Notes: generated by a model from the letters alone, not told the origin. Counted from the first letter of the stretch, positions 46,668 to 57,799 are shown. The stretch is 64,000 bases of DNA from Paragonimus westermani (GCA_008508345.1 QNGE01000838.1:101751-165750); one strand, 5' to 3'. A program made the numbers and translations.

Positions 46668-48547
46668 ATATCATGCGGTAATGCACACTAAGTCAGCTAA
46701 TCTCCAGAACATGTCAGCCGTCAAGCGATCTGCCTTGCTGAAGAAAGGCATGATGACTATAAGAAAGGGTGTAATTTCCTCAGACCGCACGATCAACACG
46801 CTCTCCTTCCGCTATTTCTGATGGGACCAAAGCCACCACTAAAACGGTACTCTCAACAGAAAATCCCAGCATATCACATGGAAGGACCAACATCAAGTCA
46901 TGTTCAGTTCCCATCATAAATGTATTCGCAGATTGAGTTAGGAGAATAAAGGACTTAGAGGCCGGAACAGCGGAACTGCACAATAATTACGAGGAGTTTA
47001 TCGAAAGTTTGCACCAGCTAGATGCAATAGTTAGCATTCTAAAAGCCTCAAGTAACATCCATCATGAAACTTTCCTTGATCATGAAGACCTTATAACAGC
47101 TGGGACGTTTATCGATAAAATTGCTACGAGATTGCAAAGCGGTTACGTTGTGCAAGCAAAGTGGTGGTGTTCAACAAAGCTGATAGGATAACTTTGCTGT
47201 CCGTGGAAAGAGTCTTACTCAAGGCCAGTAAGATGAAAGAGCATGAGTGCTATTGCCTTTGACTTCCCAAGAAAGTAAAGCAAAAACAGTGTACACTGTT
47301 GCTGCAGTTCAAACGTGAACCTGTAGCGAACGAGTTCGTCAGAAGACAAGGGCAAATCAGGCATGGCACAAATTTCCAGTCCTTAAAATTGTTCGGTGAA
47401 AAGACGCCACTCCGAAGGGGAATATTACAGGCCAATATTTCCAAAAAAACTTATGTAACACAGGTATCCTAGTGAATTGACCGTCGACCTCGACGGCTCC
47501 ACGATTCTGCAGGTTGCAACTGGAGACGCCGTTACGTTGCCCGTCCAGACGGATACTGAAAATTGAACTACGCCCAGCTCTGTTAACGCCAGGTGTGTTA
47601 TAGTTTCTGCAGAGAAACTCACGGTTGTTGCTCAAAACACATCCCCTATGCTTCAACGACTCCGTCTGTCAAGCGAGGCTTTGATTGGAAAAAGTCTCAG
47701 GCCTAAGACACCCAAAGTTACCCAGTGCACCGGGAGTAACCGCTTAATTCTCCCTGATGAAGACGGGGCTGAACGAGCAAAGTCCTCTAACTCTACTGTT
47801 GGCAATTCCCTCCACAACCTAGAGTAACTGGGAATGGCAAAGGCAAATTCGAAACACCTGAAAATGGCACTAACCCGTACCGTACGTACTACAGAATAAA
47901 ATTTCGGGTTTGCAACATAGGTGTAATTCAAAATAACTTCACAAGCGCAATGGATCTGGTTCTAGAGAGCACATAATATATAAGACGTTTGGCAGATGAA
48001 ACTGCACAATTAACCCCCTACTGCTTCCAAGCGGGCCTACAACTGCACTAGGGTTCACGAATATCATCCGTTACCCAAAGGTTCCGTAGTATTTCATTCT
48101 CTTACCCGAAATATGGGTGCTACGAAAAACCAAAATTCTATTATGTATACCCGGCAATCAGGTCACCACTTGACGGTGCTGCTAATTTAAATGTATGCCA
48201 GACCTGCCATTTTAGCACACCCGTCGATATTTCATTCACAGCCACCTGACTCCCTACCCAAAGTCCCACTCCGACATTCCATCATAATGGCACTCTTCCT
48301 CGTGGAGGCAAGCCCTTGCGACATCCATTCTAATATGAGCGAAAGTTTGGTAAATTCCTTAGACACGGCCTTTTGTATGACAGTTGCCAACACACAAACT
48401 CATCTGTCAGGAAGATATTCAGCAGCTTAGATTTTGTACCAACAAAAACAACCCAATAAACTTACCACCGACTAACGCAATGGAATTGGTAATTAGGATT
48501 CGCACTTTCGAACCGTTCGAATTTGCTTCTAATCCGATTATCAATTT

Positions 48548-49162
48548 GTGACCGACAAGCGGACTTCGGCGACACCACGAGGAAGTCGGGGGAATATCGT
48601 AGGACATGACATGTTTCGTAAGAGTCGTCTCACAGGACAAGGTGGTGAGTTCATTGTTTACTTAAGGGAGCAATTCTCCGCAGTAACAATTGATGAGTCT
48701 AGTCTTCACAAAATGGATGACTCGCTGTGGTTAATGTTCTCACTTGGTTCTCGTGAGCTACTTATGGAATGCATCTACAGACAACATAATGCTACGAGCG
48801 ATGGTTTGACTGACCTCGGAGAGGTAATAAATCACGTGCAAATCATGCCTTGCGAACACGAACTGATAGATGATGACTTTAACTTGCCGAATATCTCCTG
48901 GACTTCATACTCTGCTCCAGCGAAGCAGGCCGAATTCCTTTATGGAATTCAGGTGAATGGTTGGAACCAACATGTTCTAACGCCCACTAGACAGAGGCGT
49001 ATATTGGATTTTATATTCACCATAGGTATCTCGTCTGTAGAGATAACTGCCTTACAACACTTTTCAGGAAACGACCACGATGTTGTCAAATGTCTGTTTG
49101 ATTTCAATATGGCTACCAAACCGACAGTTGTGTTCTACCGTCCAGTCAAACGATTATGGTAG
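48548..49162 (+). pseudogene. NL-A endonuclease domain
   Basis: A 204-codon uninterrupted stretch resembling an AP-type endonuclease of CR1/jockey-like elements: GGEFIVYLREQFSA, RELLMECIYRQH (the V-Y-R block), IDDDFNLPNISW (the GDFN box with Gly to Asp), RRILDFIFTIGI and FSGNDHDVV (the catalytic SDH box read as NDH). The last block lines up with FPGSDHNIV at 27206, linking this copy to the RT copy at 27119-29434. The Ser-to-Asn change would be expected to harm catalysis. Confidence 0.75.
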
Positions 49163-49195
49163 TAATGTTGAGTGACATTGACGCACACTTGTATC

Positions 49196-49801
49196 GTACG
49201 TCATGGAGATATTTCTTGTCATCACTGTTGGAGTGACCGCCGAAGTGAAAGACTGAAGAACGTAATCAGCGGACCTTGTTTCCGTTAAAGGATCCTCCTT
49301 GACACTTTCCACGACCAAAGAAGTGGCTAAATTTTTGAGTTAACGTCACAACGATCGCATACGCTGATAGTGTTGCAGAACCGGAAGAATCAGTTGCAGT
49401 TCCTCTGCAACAATAGTCGTGGGTGTAATACAGTTGCCTCGAAAACGCTCCTGACGCGTTAGTTAAGCCAAACGGCAAACGTTTGCACGCGAACAAGCCC
49501 TCGGTCTTTCTGATTTCCTAGTGCTCATTTTCCACTTATCGAGGTAAGCAAAATGGCTGGAACTAATCGGTTGGCACCATCACCATTATTCTGAAGTGGT
49601 TCGATAAAACGATATTCACATGATCGGTGTAGGTCCACCGACACGTTTCTGAGTAGCAAAAGAGGTGTGTATTATTTTTACTAATCTCTATGCCTGCAAA
49701 GCGATACACAAAAATCATACCAACGAAGTTCGGTGGGTGTTCCAGAAGGGAAACTAAAAAATCATTCAGGGAACGGCTGTGTTCCAGTGTGCTACTACGG
49801 T
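49196..49801 (-). mobile_element. EnSpm-like element, truncated copy 2
   Basis: The right edge, read leftward, starts CCGTAGTAGCACACTGGAAC, matching the 5' end of the element at 52337. The match continues through the leader to MSTRKSERPRACSRANVCRL (ATG at about 49529) and ADYVLQSF near 49265, ending about 49201. In-frame stops (for example after CRLA) show decay. This independent copy confirms the 5' terminus and start codon of the intact element. A frame reading FACKRLPFGLTN here is a shadow, not a Ty3 RT. Confidence 0.8.
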
Positions 49802-49906
49802 AATGTCGAGTTGTAAACAGTTTAGTGAGCATGCAGTAAAGCCAATGCCAAATGTCCGTTTCAAGCAGACTGTCCTTGACGGGAATAAGTCAGCGAATAC
49901 GGGTAT

Positions 49907-51500
49907 CTAATTTACAAGCAGCTGACAGCTAAGTGTTTCCCGACCACATTCGAAAACGTCATCAGAGGATACACAGAGTATGGAGATAAACATTGTGTTT
50001 GATATCGTGAGATAGCTGCTCAAATCCTTTTTAAAACGCTGAATGTTCGCACTGGCTCTGTCTTCATTCAGAGGTTTATTCCAAATATAGGAATACTTTA
50101 CAATAAAGAAGTCTGCGCGTATCCTTTTCCGAGATAGCACGGTAGGTAAGGTGGAGCCCTCATTTTTTAGACTATATGGAGGGCGTGATGTAAGTGGACG
50201 GTAAACGCTGTGGTACTGTATGTGTTCAGGAAGAGGTGTCAGACTCATCTTCAGTCTGCGCAAGCAAAGTGGTTCAACACCAAATCTTCGGCAACGTTGC
50301 CTATAGATGGACGAAAGAGAATATTCTAATGAGCTTTTGGTGATTGGTCGTTGGAGGTCTTTTAGCACAAGCCTATCGGACTTGCATGGAGAGCAGTAGA
50401 TGAATGTGCACTACTCAAGTCAAGGCCAGGTACACATTTCTTAAAGCGTCAGCCTCGCAGCCGTTAGACTGAATGAGATTTTGCTATAGCCTATTTTTCT
50501 TTCGTTTTTTGCTATCTGAAAACAAACTTGTTCGGGGAAACTGAAGGAGTTTGAATACCCTGTTCCTAGATCTCTGACGGAAGCGGCGGAATCGACATCA
50601 TAACCGCCCAGTGATACAGAACCGTTGGGTAATTGGCAACCATAAGTAACTGTGTTCGATTTGTTCGCTCGGAAAGTCATCAACCGTGTTTGGCACTATG
50701 ACTGCAGTAACGCTTGGTCCTGTCGTAAAATTTGTGGACAGAGGGCGGCGTTACTCGTCTGGTGAAAGGTTTGAACAATTTGGATATTGTCAGTAAACAG
50801 AAGGGGCTTGCCATGTTTACTAACAGCGCATAAGTCATTTATATACATTAGGGAGAGCAACGGCCCAGAACTCTCCATTGAATCGCCCCACTGGTCACTG
50901 GTTCTGGTGCTGAGCAGTGCTCTCCAATTTTGACTATTTGACTGCGGTTTTCAAGACAAGGGATCTTGTTTGCCAAGAGATGCTATGTTGACTAACAAAC
51001 GCTCATGAGACACACGATAAAAGCCTTTTGCATGTCTAAGAGTATGCTTATTACCACATTTCCTATGTCGACTGACATCGATATATGGTTCAAGAATTCC
51101 AGCTGACATGATACAATAACGTTCACTAGGAAAATCGTGCTGTGAAAGGTTTGCAGGGTGCTGTGACCTTAAGACCTCGACAATGTGCACTTTTGTCATC
51201 TTCTCAAACGACCTCAAGCAGACAGATGTGTGGTTGATGAAACGATAGTTACTTTGTCCTGCTGTGGACTAATTTTGTGACGAGGCATAATGATTGGCCT
51301 TCCCCATTGAGAAGGGAAGGTGATGGATAAAAGTGACATGGTGAACAAATTAAGTAGAAAGATGAGTATCTCCTTGCCACCTTGTTTGATGAGCATTGGT
51401 GGAATACCATCGGGTAGAGGACGAATTGAGGGTTCAATGGTAGCTATTTGTGGGCGACTACTACCAACATCGACCAGAACATTACTCAAAACTTCATGTT
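49907..51500 (-). pseudogene. NL-A RT and C-terminus, minus-strand copy
   Basis: Reading leftward from 51489: RPLPDGIPPMLIKQGG, FPSQWGRPIIMPRHK, AKGFYRVSHERLLVNIASLG (the AFxRVPHERLL block), GPLLSLMYINDLCAVSKHG with LLFTDNIQIV (catalytic box ADD changed to TDN), FRANKSNTV, SVRDLGTGYSNSF and a long C-terminal tail (SLSSIYRQRCRRFGVEPLCL) to 49907. It aligns block by block with 27740-29434. Stops and shifts are present and the active-site Asp pair is lost. Confidence 0.78.
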
Positions 51501-52336
51501 TTTGACCGAGTGCTAACAGTTGATAAGGTGCTCCCTATGCTAAACGAAGCGGCAAAGTGTGAGTTGGAGACATGACACTGTAATAAGGTAATCAACAACC
51601 GTTTTGTCTTTGAGGGTGATAAATTTTATGGCGGGCCCCCCATAGAATTTCTCCATCTCTGCGGTTAAACTAGTTTCATGCATCTCTGCCCCCTGCGCAG
51701 CGTGTTTATATGGCGAAGTTGTGTGTCTGACGTTCGGTGTGTTCGAACATTTTGCTCATTCGCATCACCAGGGAGAAATCTATTGTTCCTCTGTAACTCG
51801 ACTCAAGCATTTTGAGCCTGTCAGTCTTCCTTATGTTGAGGATCACACCGTCAGATGCGTGATACGTAGATAACCAATCTGTTGTCCAACGCCCCTCGAG
51901 AACAGCCCGCTTGAAACGGTTTGTTACATGGCTTACTCACAAGATCATTTAGCCCTTAGCCTACCGTGCGCTCACCAGACCCTTTGACACCCAACATTAT
52001 TTTAATAACATGTGTTTACTCATGTATATGCAATGCCCAAATTGCTATGAAATGTGAACTCGGCGCTTAATAATAAGTCCGACAGAACGATGTCATGTGA
52101 GCTTTAGTTGTCACGCACATTTCATACGGCCCTCCAAACCGTCGACTCAATTATCCGTTTACCCGAATAAATCTCGAGTGCATAGTAAAATACCACAACA
52201 AACAGTAGATATGGTTATACGTTCCAATAATCATAGTGAAAATAATAATTTCGAACGAGTTCTTCGTCAAAAATTCCCCATACATATTGTCTGTCATAGT
52301 GTATGTTATAACCCCACATTTTCTCATCTAACGTGT
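51501..52336. other. No recognised feature
   Basis: Spacer with no motif; it ends at the GT just before the EnSpm-like terminus. Confidence 0.35.
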
Positions 52337-52405
52337 CCCTGGTAGCACACTGGAACACTCAACCGTTCCCTGAGTGATCTTTGAGTGTTCCTTTTGGAAC
52401 ACTCA
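52337..52405 (+). repeat. EnSpm-F 5' terminus and subterminal repeats
   Basis: After the terminal CCCTGGTAGCAC come GGAACACTC, CCGTTCCCTGAGTG, GAGTGTTCC and GGAACACTC in direct and inverted orientation within about 60 bp. Confidence 0.75.
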
Positions 52406-52610
52406 CCAAACTTCCTTGTGTCTAGGTTTTGTGTATCATTTCGCATGTGTGAAGGGTGATAAAAATAAACCACACCTTTTTTGCTACTGAAAAACTTGTG
52501 AGCAGACCTACACCACTCAAGAGAATTTTGTTCTATCGAACCACTTCACATTAATGGTGACTTGCCAAAGGACCAATTTCAGCCATCTTGCTTAATTCGC
52601 TAGGTGGGAA

Positions 52611-54743
52611 ATGAGCACTAATGAGTCGAAAAGGCCGAGGGGTTGTTCGCGTGCAAACGTTTATCGTTTGGCCAAACTAGCGCGGCAGGAGCGTTCTGGA
52701 GGCAACTTTAATACACCCACGGTTTTCGTTGCAGGGGAGGAACAACTGATTCCTCCAGTTTTGCAACACTTACAAATTAAGCGATATTTTCTATGTGAAC
52801 TGAAAAATCTAGATGAACGTCCACTTGCAACCACGTCTTCGGTCTTGAAAAGTGTCATGGGGGATTCCTTAACGGAAGCAAAGTCCATTGATTATGTTCT
52901 TCAGCCTTCCACTATGACGATTACTCAAGCAGTGATGACAAGGACTCTATGCCGCTGGATACAGGTATGCGACAATTTCAATCAACACTACTGCCATCAT
53001 CATTTCAGACGACGTCGTCGGTACGAACGAGAGAAAGAGGACACTCGCGGAAAATGTCCACGCGATAGCTGTAGAGGCCTCTATATTTTAAAAGCCGTGG
53101 GCATTATGATCAATCACTTGAGAGAAGTTTTCCCTCAGCTGCCGTTGGATGCCCGTACTCTTTTGGGAACACCACGGGAGTGTGCGTGCACATTCGTCGA
53201 GGGTGGAGAATACGTCCACTTTGGTTTGGCCGAATGCATAAGCAACGCCGTACGCGGTCGATGGACGGAAGACGTGAATATTCTGCGACTTCAGCTGCAT
53301 ATTGATGGTTTGACCCTTTTCAACAGTTCACGTTTACAACTGTGGCCCATCCTTGGAAGGCTGATATCCCCTTCTACACCAGTGTTCGTCGTTGGACTAT
53401 TCTGCGGTCTTTCTAAACCTGTGAATGTCGCAGAATATTTGAATAGCGTGATAGAAGACTTGTCGACTTTATTGAAAGATGGTTTGTTGTTGTCAACATA
53501 TAACCGCCATGTGCAAATCGTCTTGGATTGCGTAGTTGGTGATGCACCAGCCCGAGCTTTTTTCCGACAGGTGAAAAACCACACCGGTTACCACTGTTGC
53601 GAAAAATGTACTGCACCGGGAGTGTACGTGAACCGCAAAATGGTGTTCCCACCCAGCAATTATCGCTCACGAACAAACAATGACTTCAGGACGCGACGTC
53701 AGGAAGAACACCACGTTGGTCAATCACCTTTTGAAAGGTTGAATGTGGACATGATAACATGTTTTCCACTTGATTACATGCACATGGTGTGCCTTGGAAT
53801 GATGAAGCGTTTGATGAACTTATGGAGAGCAGGCCCAACGGAAAGGAAAATCCGTCTGGGATCATCGCAGATTACTCAGATAAATAGTAGGTTGATGAGA
53901 CTGAGGGGAGCCCAGACTTGTGAGTTCCCCAGGAAATGTCGATCAACTGTGGACTGCGACCGTTGGAAGGCAACGGAATTTCGGCAATTCCTGTTGTACA
54001 TTGGCCCTGTGGTGTTGAAAGGAGTGGTAGATGACAGAATCTACGAAAACTTCCTGAACTTTTCGGTTTCTATATACATACTTTGCTGTCCAAAGTGGTG
54101 TATGCACTATGTGGATTTCGTAGAGTCGTTGTTGCGAAAAACATTGGTTCAGTTCGCCGCTATCTACGGTGAATCTGAGCTGGTGTTCAACTTCCACTGT
54201 GTCAGCCACTTGTGTGCGGACGTCAGACTGCATGGACCGCTGGACTCTTATTCGGCGTTCCCATTTGAGTCGTACATGAGAACTTTGCGCGGTTTCGTAC
54301 GATCACCAAATATGCCCACTTCGCAGATCTTCCGACGGATAACGGAAAGGATGAATGTGCAGCTGCAAGATGACAGTGCAATTGTGGATGATGCGAAGGC
54401 AACACTCATTCCGATAGCAGCGAAAAAACAGGGTAGATTCATCCACGAAGGTGTATTGTACTGTGACGTCAAGCCGAACAACGTGGTGTTGGTGGATGGA
54501 CTACCCGCAGTAATAACCGGCTTCTCTGGAAGACGCATTCGCATACAGCGTTTTGCAACCTGTTGCGATTTTTTTGAAAAGATGTTGCCTTCCAGCAGAC
54601 TCTATATATTTCTGTGTTCCTGCATATCCACATCCACATGCTGGGTGGACCGTGAACGTATCCAGTGTAAAGGACTGCTTTTACCATTGAAGGACAATTA
54701 TGTATTTTACCCAGTCATGCACACGTGGAAATTCCGCAGTTGA
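52611..54743 (+). CDS. EnSpm/CACTA-like transposase
   Basis: A 710-codon frame without stops from the ATG at 52611; the same start context and N-terminus occur in the second copy at about 49529. The N-terminus is basic. Candidate catalytic residues of a D-D-E fold are Asp311 in VVGDAPARAFF, Asp388 in FPLDYMHMVCLG and Glu553 in FPFESYMRTLRGF; these blocks typify tnp2-related EnSpm transposases of animals. A C-x2-C pair follows the first Asp (HTGYHCCEKC), and HFHCVSHL precedes the Glu. The enzyme should cut and join transposon ends in the nucleus. The intact frame suggests recent activity. It ends shortly before the second gene. Confidence 0.82.
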   Translation: MSTNESKRPRGCSRANVYRLAKLARQERSGGNFNTPTVFVAGEEQLIPPVLQHLQIKRYFLCELKNLDERPLATTSSVLKSVMGDSLTEAKSIDYVLQPSTMTITQAVMTRTLCRWIQVCDNFNQHYCHHHFRRRRRYEREKEDTRGKCPRDSCRGLYILKAVGIMINHLREVFPQLPLDARTLLGTPRECACTFVEGGEYVHFGLAECISNAVRGRWTEDVNILRLQLHIDGLTLFNSSRLQLWPILGRLISPSTPVFVVGLFCGLSKPVNVAEYLNSVIEDLSTLLKDGLLLSTYNRHVQIVLDCVVGDAPARAFFRQVKNHTGYHCCEKCTAPGVYVNRKMVFPPSNYRSRTNNDFRTRRQEEHHVGQSPFERLNVDMITCFPLDYMHMVCLGMMKRLMNLWRAGPTERKIRLGSSQITQINSRLMRLRGAQTCEFPRKCRSTVDCDRWKATEFRQFLLYIGPVVLKGVVDDRIYENFLNFSVSIYILCCPKWCMHYVDFVESLLRKTLVQFAAIYGESELVFNFHCVSHLCADVRLHGPLDSYSAFPFESYMRTLRGFVRSPNMPTSQIFRRITERMNVQLQDDSAIVDDAKATLIPIAAKKQGRFIHEGVLYCDVKPNNVVLVDGLPAVITGFSGRRIRIQRFATCCDFFEKMLPSSRLYIFLCSCISTSTCWVDRERIQCKGLLLPLKDNYVFYPVMHTWKFRS

Positions 54744-54820
54744 ATGAATCTTACCTAATTGCATTCTTTCTTCTTGAGCAACAAAACAATGTTTGCGCTA
54801 ATGAACACTTTCATTTTCAG

Positions 54821-56110
54821 ATGTATCAGGTTGTTGAGTTCGATGACGAAAGCGTGGGCATAGTGCACAGGTCGTGGATTACGCAGCCAGGGTTTGCGCT
54901 CTGGCCGGGTTTGCCATCCACGAAGCATCACAAGTTGCTCTTGAGTGGAATAACAGCACCCGCTGGTTCGAAGCTGTACAAAGTCAAGATGCATCGCGCA
55001 ACAGGTATGTGCTTTTGATTTTACTAACATTGTCTAGATGACTTGCAACTGGCTTACAAATACCAACGAATACTGGAGCAGTTGTCTGACATACCATCAT
55101 CGGACGCCACGGATGTAATGGATCGCGGTGGCAAACGTAAGAGGTACAGTGATTTCGCATTACGTCACATTTGCAGACAACCTATCGTTCGTTCTGACTT
55201 CACGTATGAAGTGGAGGAGAAACGAAAACCTCTAGTGTACAGCGTCGATATCGACTATTCTCCACCACCACCACAATTGGAGAATATGTCGCATGCGTCT
55301 CAATCTCAACCACGATGGACATTGGGGTCACTGGAGAACCTGCCCTCTTTCTCCAGCCCTATTGCTTCCAGGTATGTCATTAGTAAAATGTCAGTCAGTA
55401 CGCATTTAGCTCCACCATCGTTAGTCCACCAGCAGCACACAGTGAGGCAGTGTGCAATAACGACACAGCCAAAGAAGTTAGAGAGTTAAAAGGTAAGTAT
55501 GTTCATTACTAAGATGCACCGTGTTCACCAGGTGTAATTGAGAACTTAGTTCTCCAAAACATCCGAGTCCGCGAGGAGTTGCATGCCCTACGGCTGGAAG
55601 TGAATGCATTGCGATTCCAACATGCAGCTCCCGGTACGTCATCCACTTCACACTTCCCCGTGCGATTCCCCATGCAGTCCATAGGGGACATGCAGCTGCT
55701 GAATATGAAGCTGGAAGAAGCAGAAATATATACCCAGCTGGTATGTTTGACTTTTCCAATTCACAGTAAGTAGGTGACCTTTCTCAGCAGTGTCGGCGGC
55801 ATATCCATGGGTGAAGGCGCTCGTAATGTTATGAGAAAATTACTGACGGATGAAGTGGCGAAAACGATCAACTGGAGAGGATTGAACAATCGCGTCTAAA
55901 CTGCCTCCTCACCGTTGGCCGCAGCCATCGTTGGTATGTTCGATCACCGAAACTAATCACTTGTTAAATGTAGAATCCATCATGAAGAAGGCTTACCCCG
56001 GCGTATCGCACGCGGATGTCAAGGGAACCATTCAAATGTGGATTCAGAAGGCCAGATTGCGTGCATCGAAAGAAGCCGATGATCTCGTCACCGACATTTT
56101 TGCACTGTGA
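54821..56110 (+). pseudogene. DUF4806-type accessory protein, multi-exon, probably broken
   Basis: The frame starts MYQVVEFDDESVGIVHRSWI after a TTTTCAG acceptor and ends in a DUF4806-like region (VGGISMGEGARNVMRKLLTD, then EVAKTINWRG). Short introns keep the frame at 55005-55037, 55371-55408 and 55493-55531. A coiled coil (ELHALRLEVNALRF) precedes the terminal domain. After LEEAEIYTQL the best donor and acceptor (about 55741-55790) do not keep frame, and a TAA interrupts the domain near 55898. The similarity resumes across a further intron (about 55935-55969), with ESIMKKAYPG and IQMWIQKARL, to TGA at 56108. Such proteins often accompany transposases of this kind; their role is unknown. Confidence 0.6.
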
Positions 56111-56344
56111 TTTTAATTACGTACTGGTTACAGTTATACAGATGTTGCTGTAAAAATTGCGCTTAATATAACGTATTAATATTTATGTGCCTTCTACATC
56201 GTTTCACGTTATTTGGAACATTGCGTCGTCGTTATTGTGCGAGATTAGATTTCCGTTTGACGCTACTGAGCTTCGTAGGAAAACGGATAATGGGCGGCAT
56301 ATGATCAGATCGCTTAAAGGGGCTGCGCGCATTTTTTCTCCCAC

Positions 56345-56440
56345 CGTTCCCTGAGTGTTCCCAAAGTGTCTAGTTAGAACACTCGGGGATCACTCGGGGA
56401 ACGGTCAGGGAACACTCAGGGAACGCTCGTGCTACTAGGG
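56345..56440 (+). repeat. EnSpm-F 3' terminus and subterminal repeats
   Basis: Motifs such as CCGTTCCCTGAGTGTTCCC, AGAACACTCGG, GATCACTCGG, GGAACGGTCAGG, GAACACTCAGG and GAACGCTCGTG crowd the last 95 bp and mirror those at the 5' end. Confidence 0.75.
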
Positions 56441-56714
56441 GTGGAATTACATTCTTCCTCCAGAATCCCATATTATCCATTGAGCGAGGAAATTTTTCTG
56501 CGACGGATGGGCGCACGGAACTTCGTCTGAGCTAAACGGTTCACGAAATGTTCAACTTTGTGACGTTTTCGAGCAATCGACGAAATGCCGCGTTGGAATC
56601 TGCCCATTTGTTAGCTTGATTTGGGATTTTCCGCCATGCCTCGCCAAATCTGATCTATCTTGACGATTTCCGGACGCCAATTTTATGTATTAACAGCAAA
56701 AAATTCCGAAGGTG

Positions 56715-57037
56715 CGTTTGGACATCCTCCGGGAGTGACCTTGAAATATTTGAAAAATCGCTCATCCCACAACCTCGTAAACAGTGAATTAGTGTAACAT
56801 CCCATTTTTTGAGACTGAATCTGTGAAATGAGCGAACTATCTATTTCTTCGTTGCGTGCGTCAAAGTTCCATAAACTACAGTCATTTTCTCTTTGACTAT
56901 AACCTTGTTGCAACAGATTTCACCTGTGCTATTGTTTAATTATTCGTTTTTGTATTGTTTGTAAATGTCTACAGTGATCGCGCATAACCCAACGTGCTTC
57001 TCACATATGCGTTGAGAAATATGTTATTATTATTACC
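56715..57037 (+). repeat. Non-LTR 3' UTR ending in ATT repeats
   Basis: The first part (GTGAATTAGTGTAACATC and neighbours) matches 61410-61540 and, more weakly, 57150-57225. The last 110 bp match the tail inserted at 17945-18055 and end in TTATTATTATTAC. It is best read as the 3' end of a CR1-like retrotransposon. Confidence 0.6.
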
Positions 57038-57084
57038 TTGTACACACGAGCCGACGCGTTTTGACTTTATGATGGATGGAACGT

Positions 57085-57280
57085 CGATAAAATGTCATTT
57101 GTTTGATGAATTCCCAGGCCGCTATATTTGCGTCTGATATGCAGAAGGTGAATTGATGTAGCATAACATATTTTGGATTGAACCAATGAAGCAAGCGTGC
57201 TATCTATTTTTCTACTTTGTGAAAATGGATTTCCTGAAAACGAAAAACATCCTGTTAGTGACTCGATAAATAATGCTTGC
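57085..57280 (+). repeat. Second, diverged copy of the same 3' UTR repeat
   Basis: GTGAATTGATGTAGCATAAC and GTGCTATCTATTTTTCTAC correspond to 56794-56860. The two copies follow one another about 355 bp apart in the same orientation. Confidence 0.45.
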
Positions 57281-57439
57281 ATAATCGTATGTCTATATAT
57301 TCATTGTTTCGGCATCCATTTGTTAACAGGCGAGCAACCACAACGACAGCCACACCAAATTTTTAAGATAACATACGACAATGTCGCTTAAACCTAACGG
57401 CCACTTGAAACAAACATACATGGGTCCGTGACACACATT

Positions 57440-57545
57440 TCGGTTATTTTAATTTCCGTATCATGTACCAAGGTAATAGGACGGAATGTGTCGTAAAATA
57501 ATTTTCTCCTCACCATAACTGAATAGGTCACGGTCTACGACTAGC
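57440..57545 (+). repeat. Dispersed repeat shared with 37.2 kb
   Basis: ATCATGTACC, GACGGAATGTGTCGTAAAAT and GGTCACGGTCTACGACTAG correspond to 37170-37275 with substitutions. Confidence 0.5.
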
Positions 57546-57799
57546 GCTCAAGGTTAAATAGATAACTAACACGTGAACGTGGGGGTGTACCCTAAAGAAA
57601 CATGGTTTCCTGCTCCGACTGCGAGTGCCCCCTTCCTCGTGACATGTCTTTCCCCCTACCCAATCTCTTTAATCCTGTACACCCCGTGAGCCAATCAGGG
57701 GTCTCCCCGATTTGCTGGTCTTCATTAAGTTGCACTCGCAATGCACGTGCAGTACACGTTGGATGGACGCTTTCTCCCGAACAGAAAGCATGAGTGCAA

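Larger units (their letters stand above)
46001..49162 (+). mobile_element. NL-A copy: 5' end, ORF1, endonuclease
   Basis: The element begins GGTGCGTGGTTCGAA at 46001, the same 5' end as at 58689 and 62356. ORF1 follows from about 46678 but is broken: HTKSANLQNMSAVKRSA and the coiled-coil and RRM-like blocks can be followed to about 48135 across several shifts. ORF2 begins in the next interval. The copy stops after the endonuclease domain at 49162, where an EnSpm-like fragment of opposite strand follows. A probable solo LTR (46140-46667) is inserted in its 5' UTR. Confidence 0.75.
52337..56440 (+). mobile_element. Complete EnSpm/CACTA-like transposon (EnSpm-F)
   Basis: The ends are CCCTGGTAGCAC (52337-52348) and GTGCTACTAGGG (56429-56440), inverted repeats with one mismatch in 12. 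The dinucleotide GT flanks both sides, compatible with a 2-bp target duplication. Both subterminal regions hold many copies of GGAACACTC or its complement, the usual layout for transposase binding in CACTA-like elements. Inside, on one strand, lie an uninterrupted transposase gene and a second gene with short introns and a DUF4806-like end. A truncated relative at 49196-49801 shares the 5' end. The ends do not read CACTA, so the class assignment rests on the transposase. Confidence 0.82.

Noticed and set aside
49266..49496. Apparent Ty3 RT block FACKRLPFGLTN on the minus strand
   Set aside because: Another frame of the same bases reads the EnSpm-F N-terminus (MSTRKSERPRACSRANV), supported by continuous nucleotide similarity to 52337-52920.
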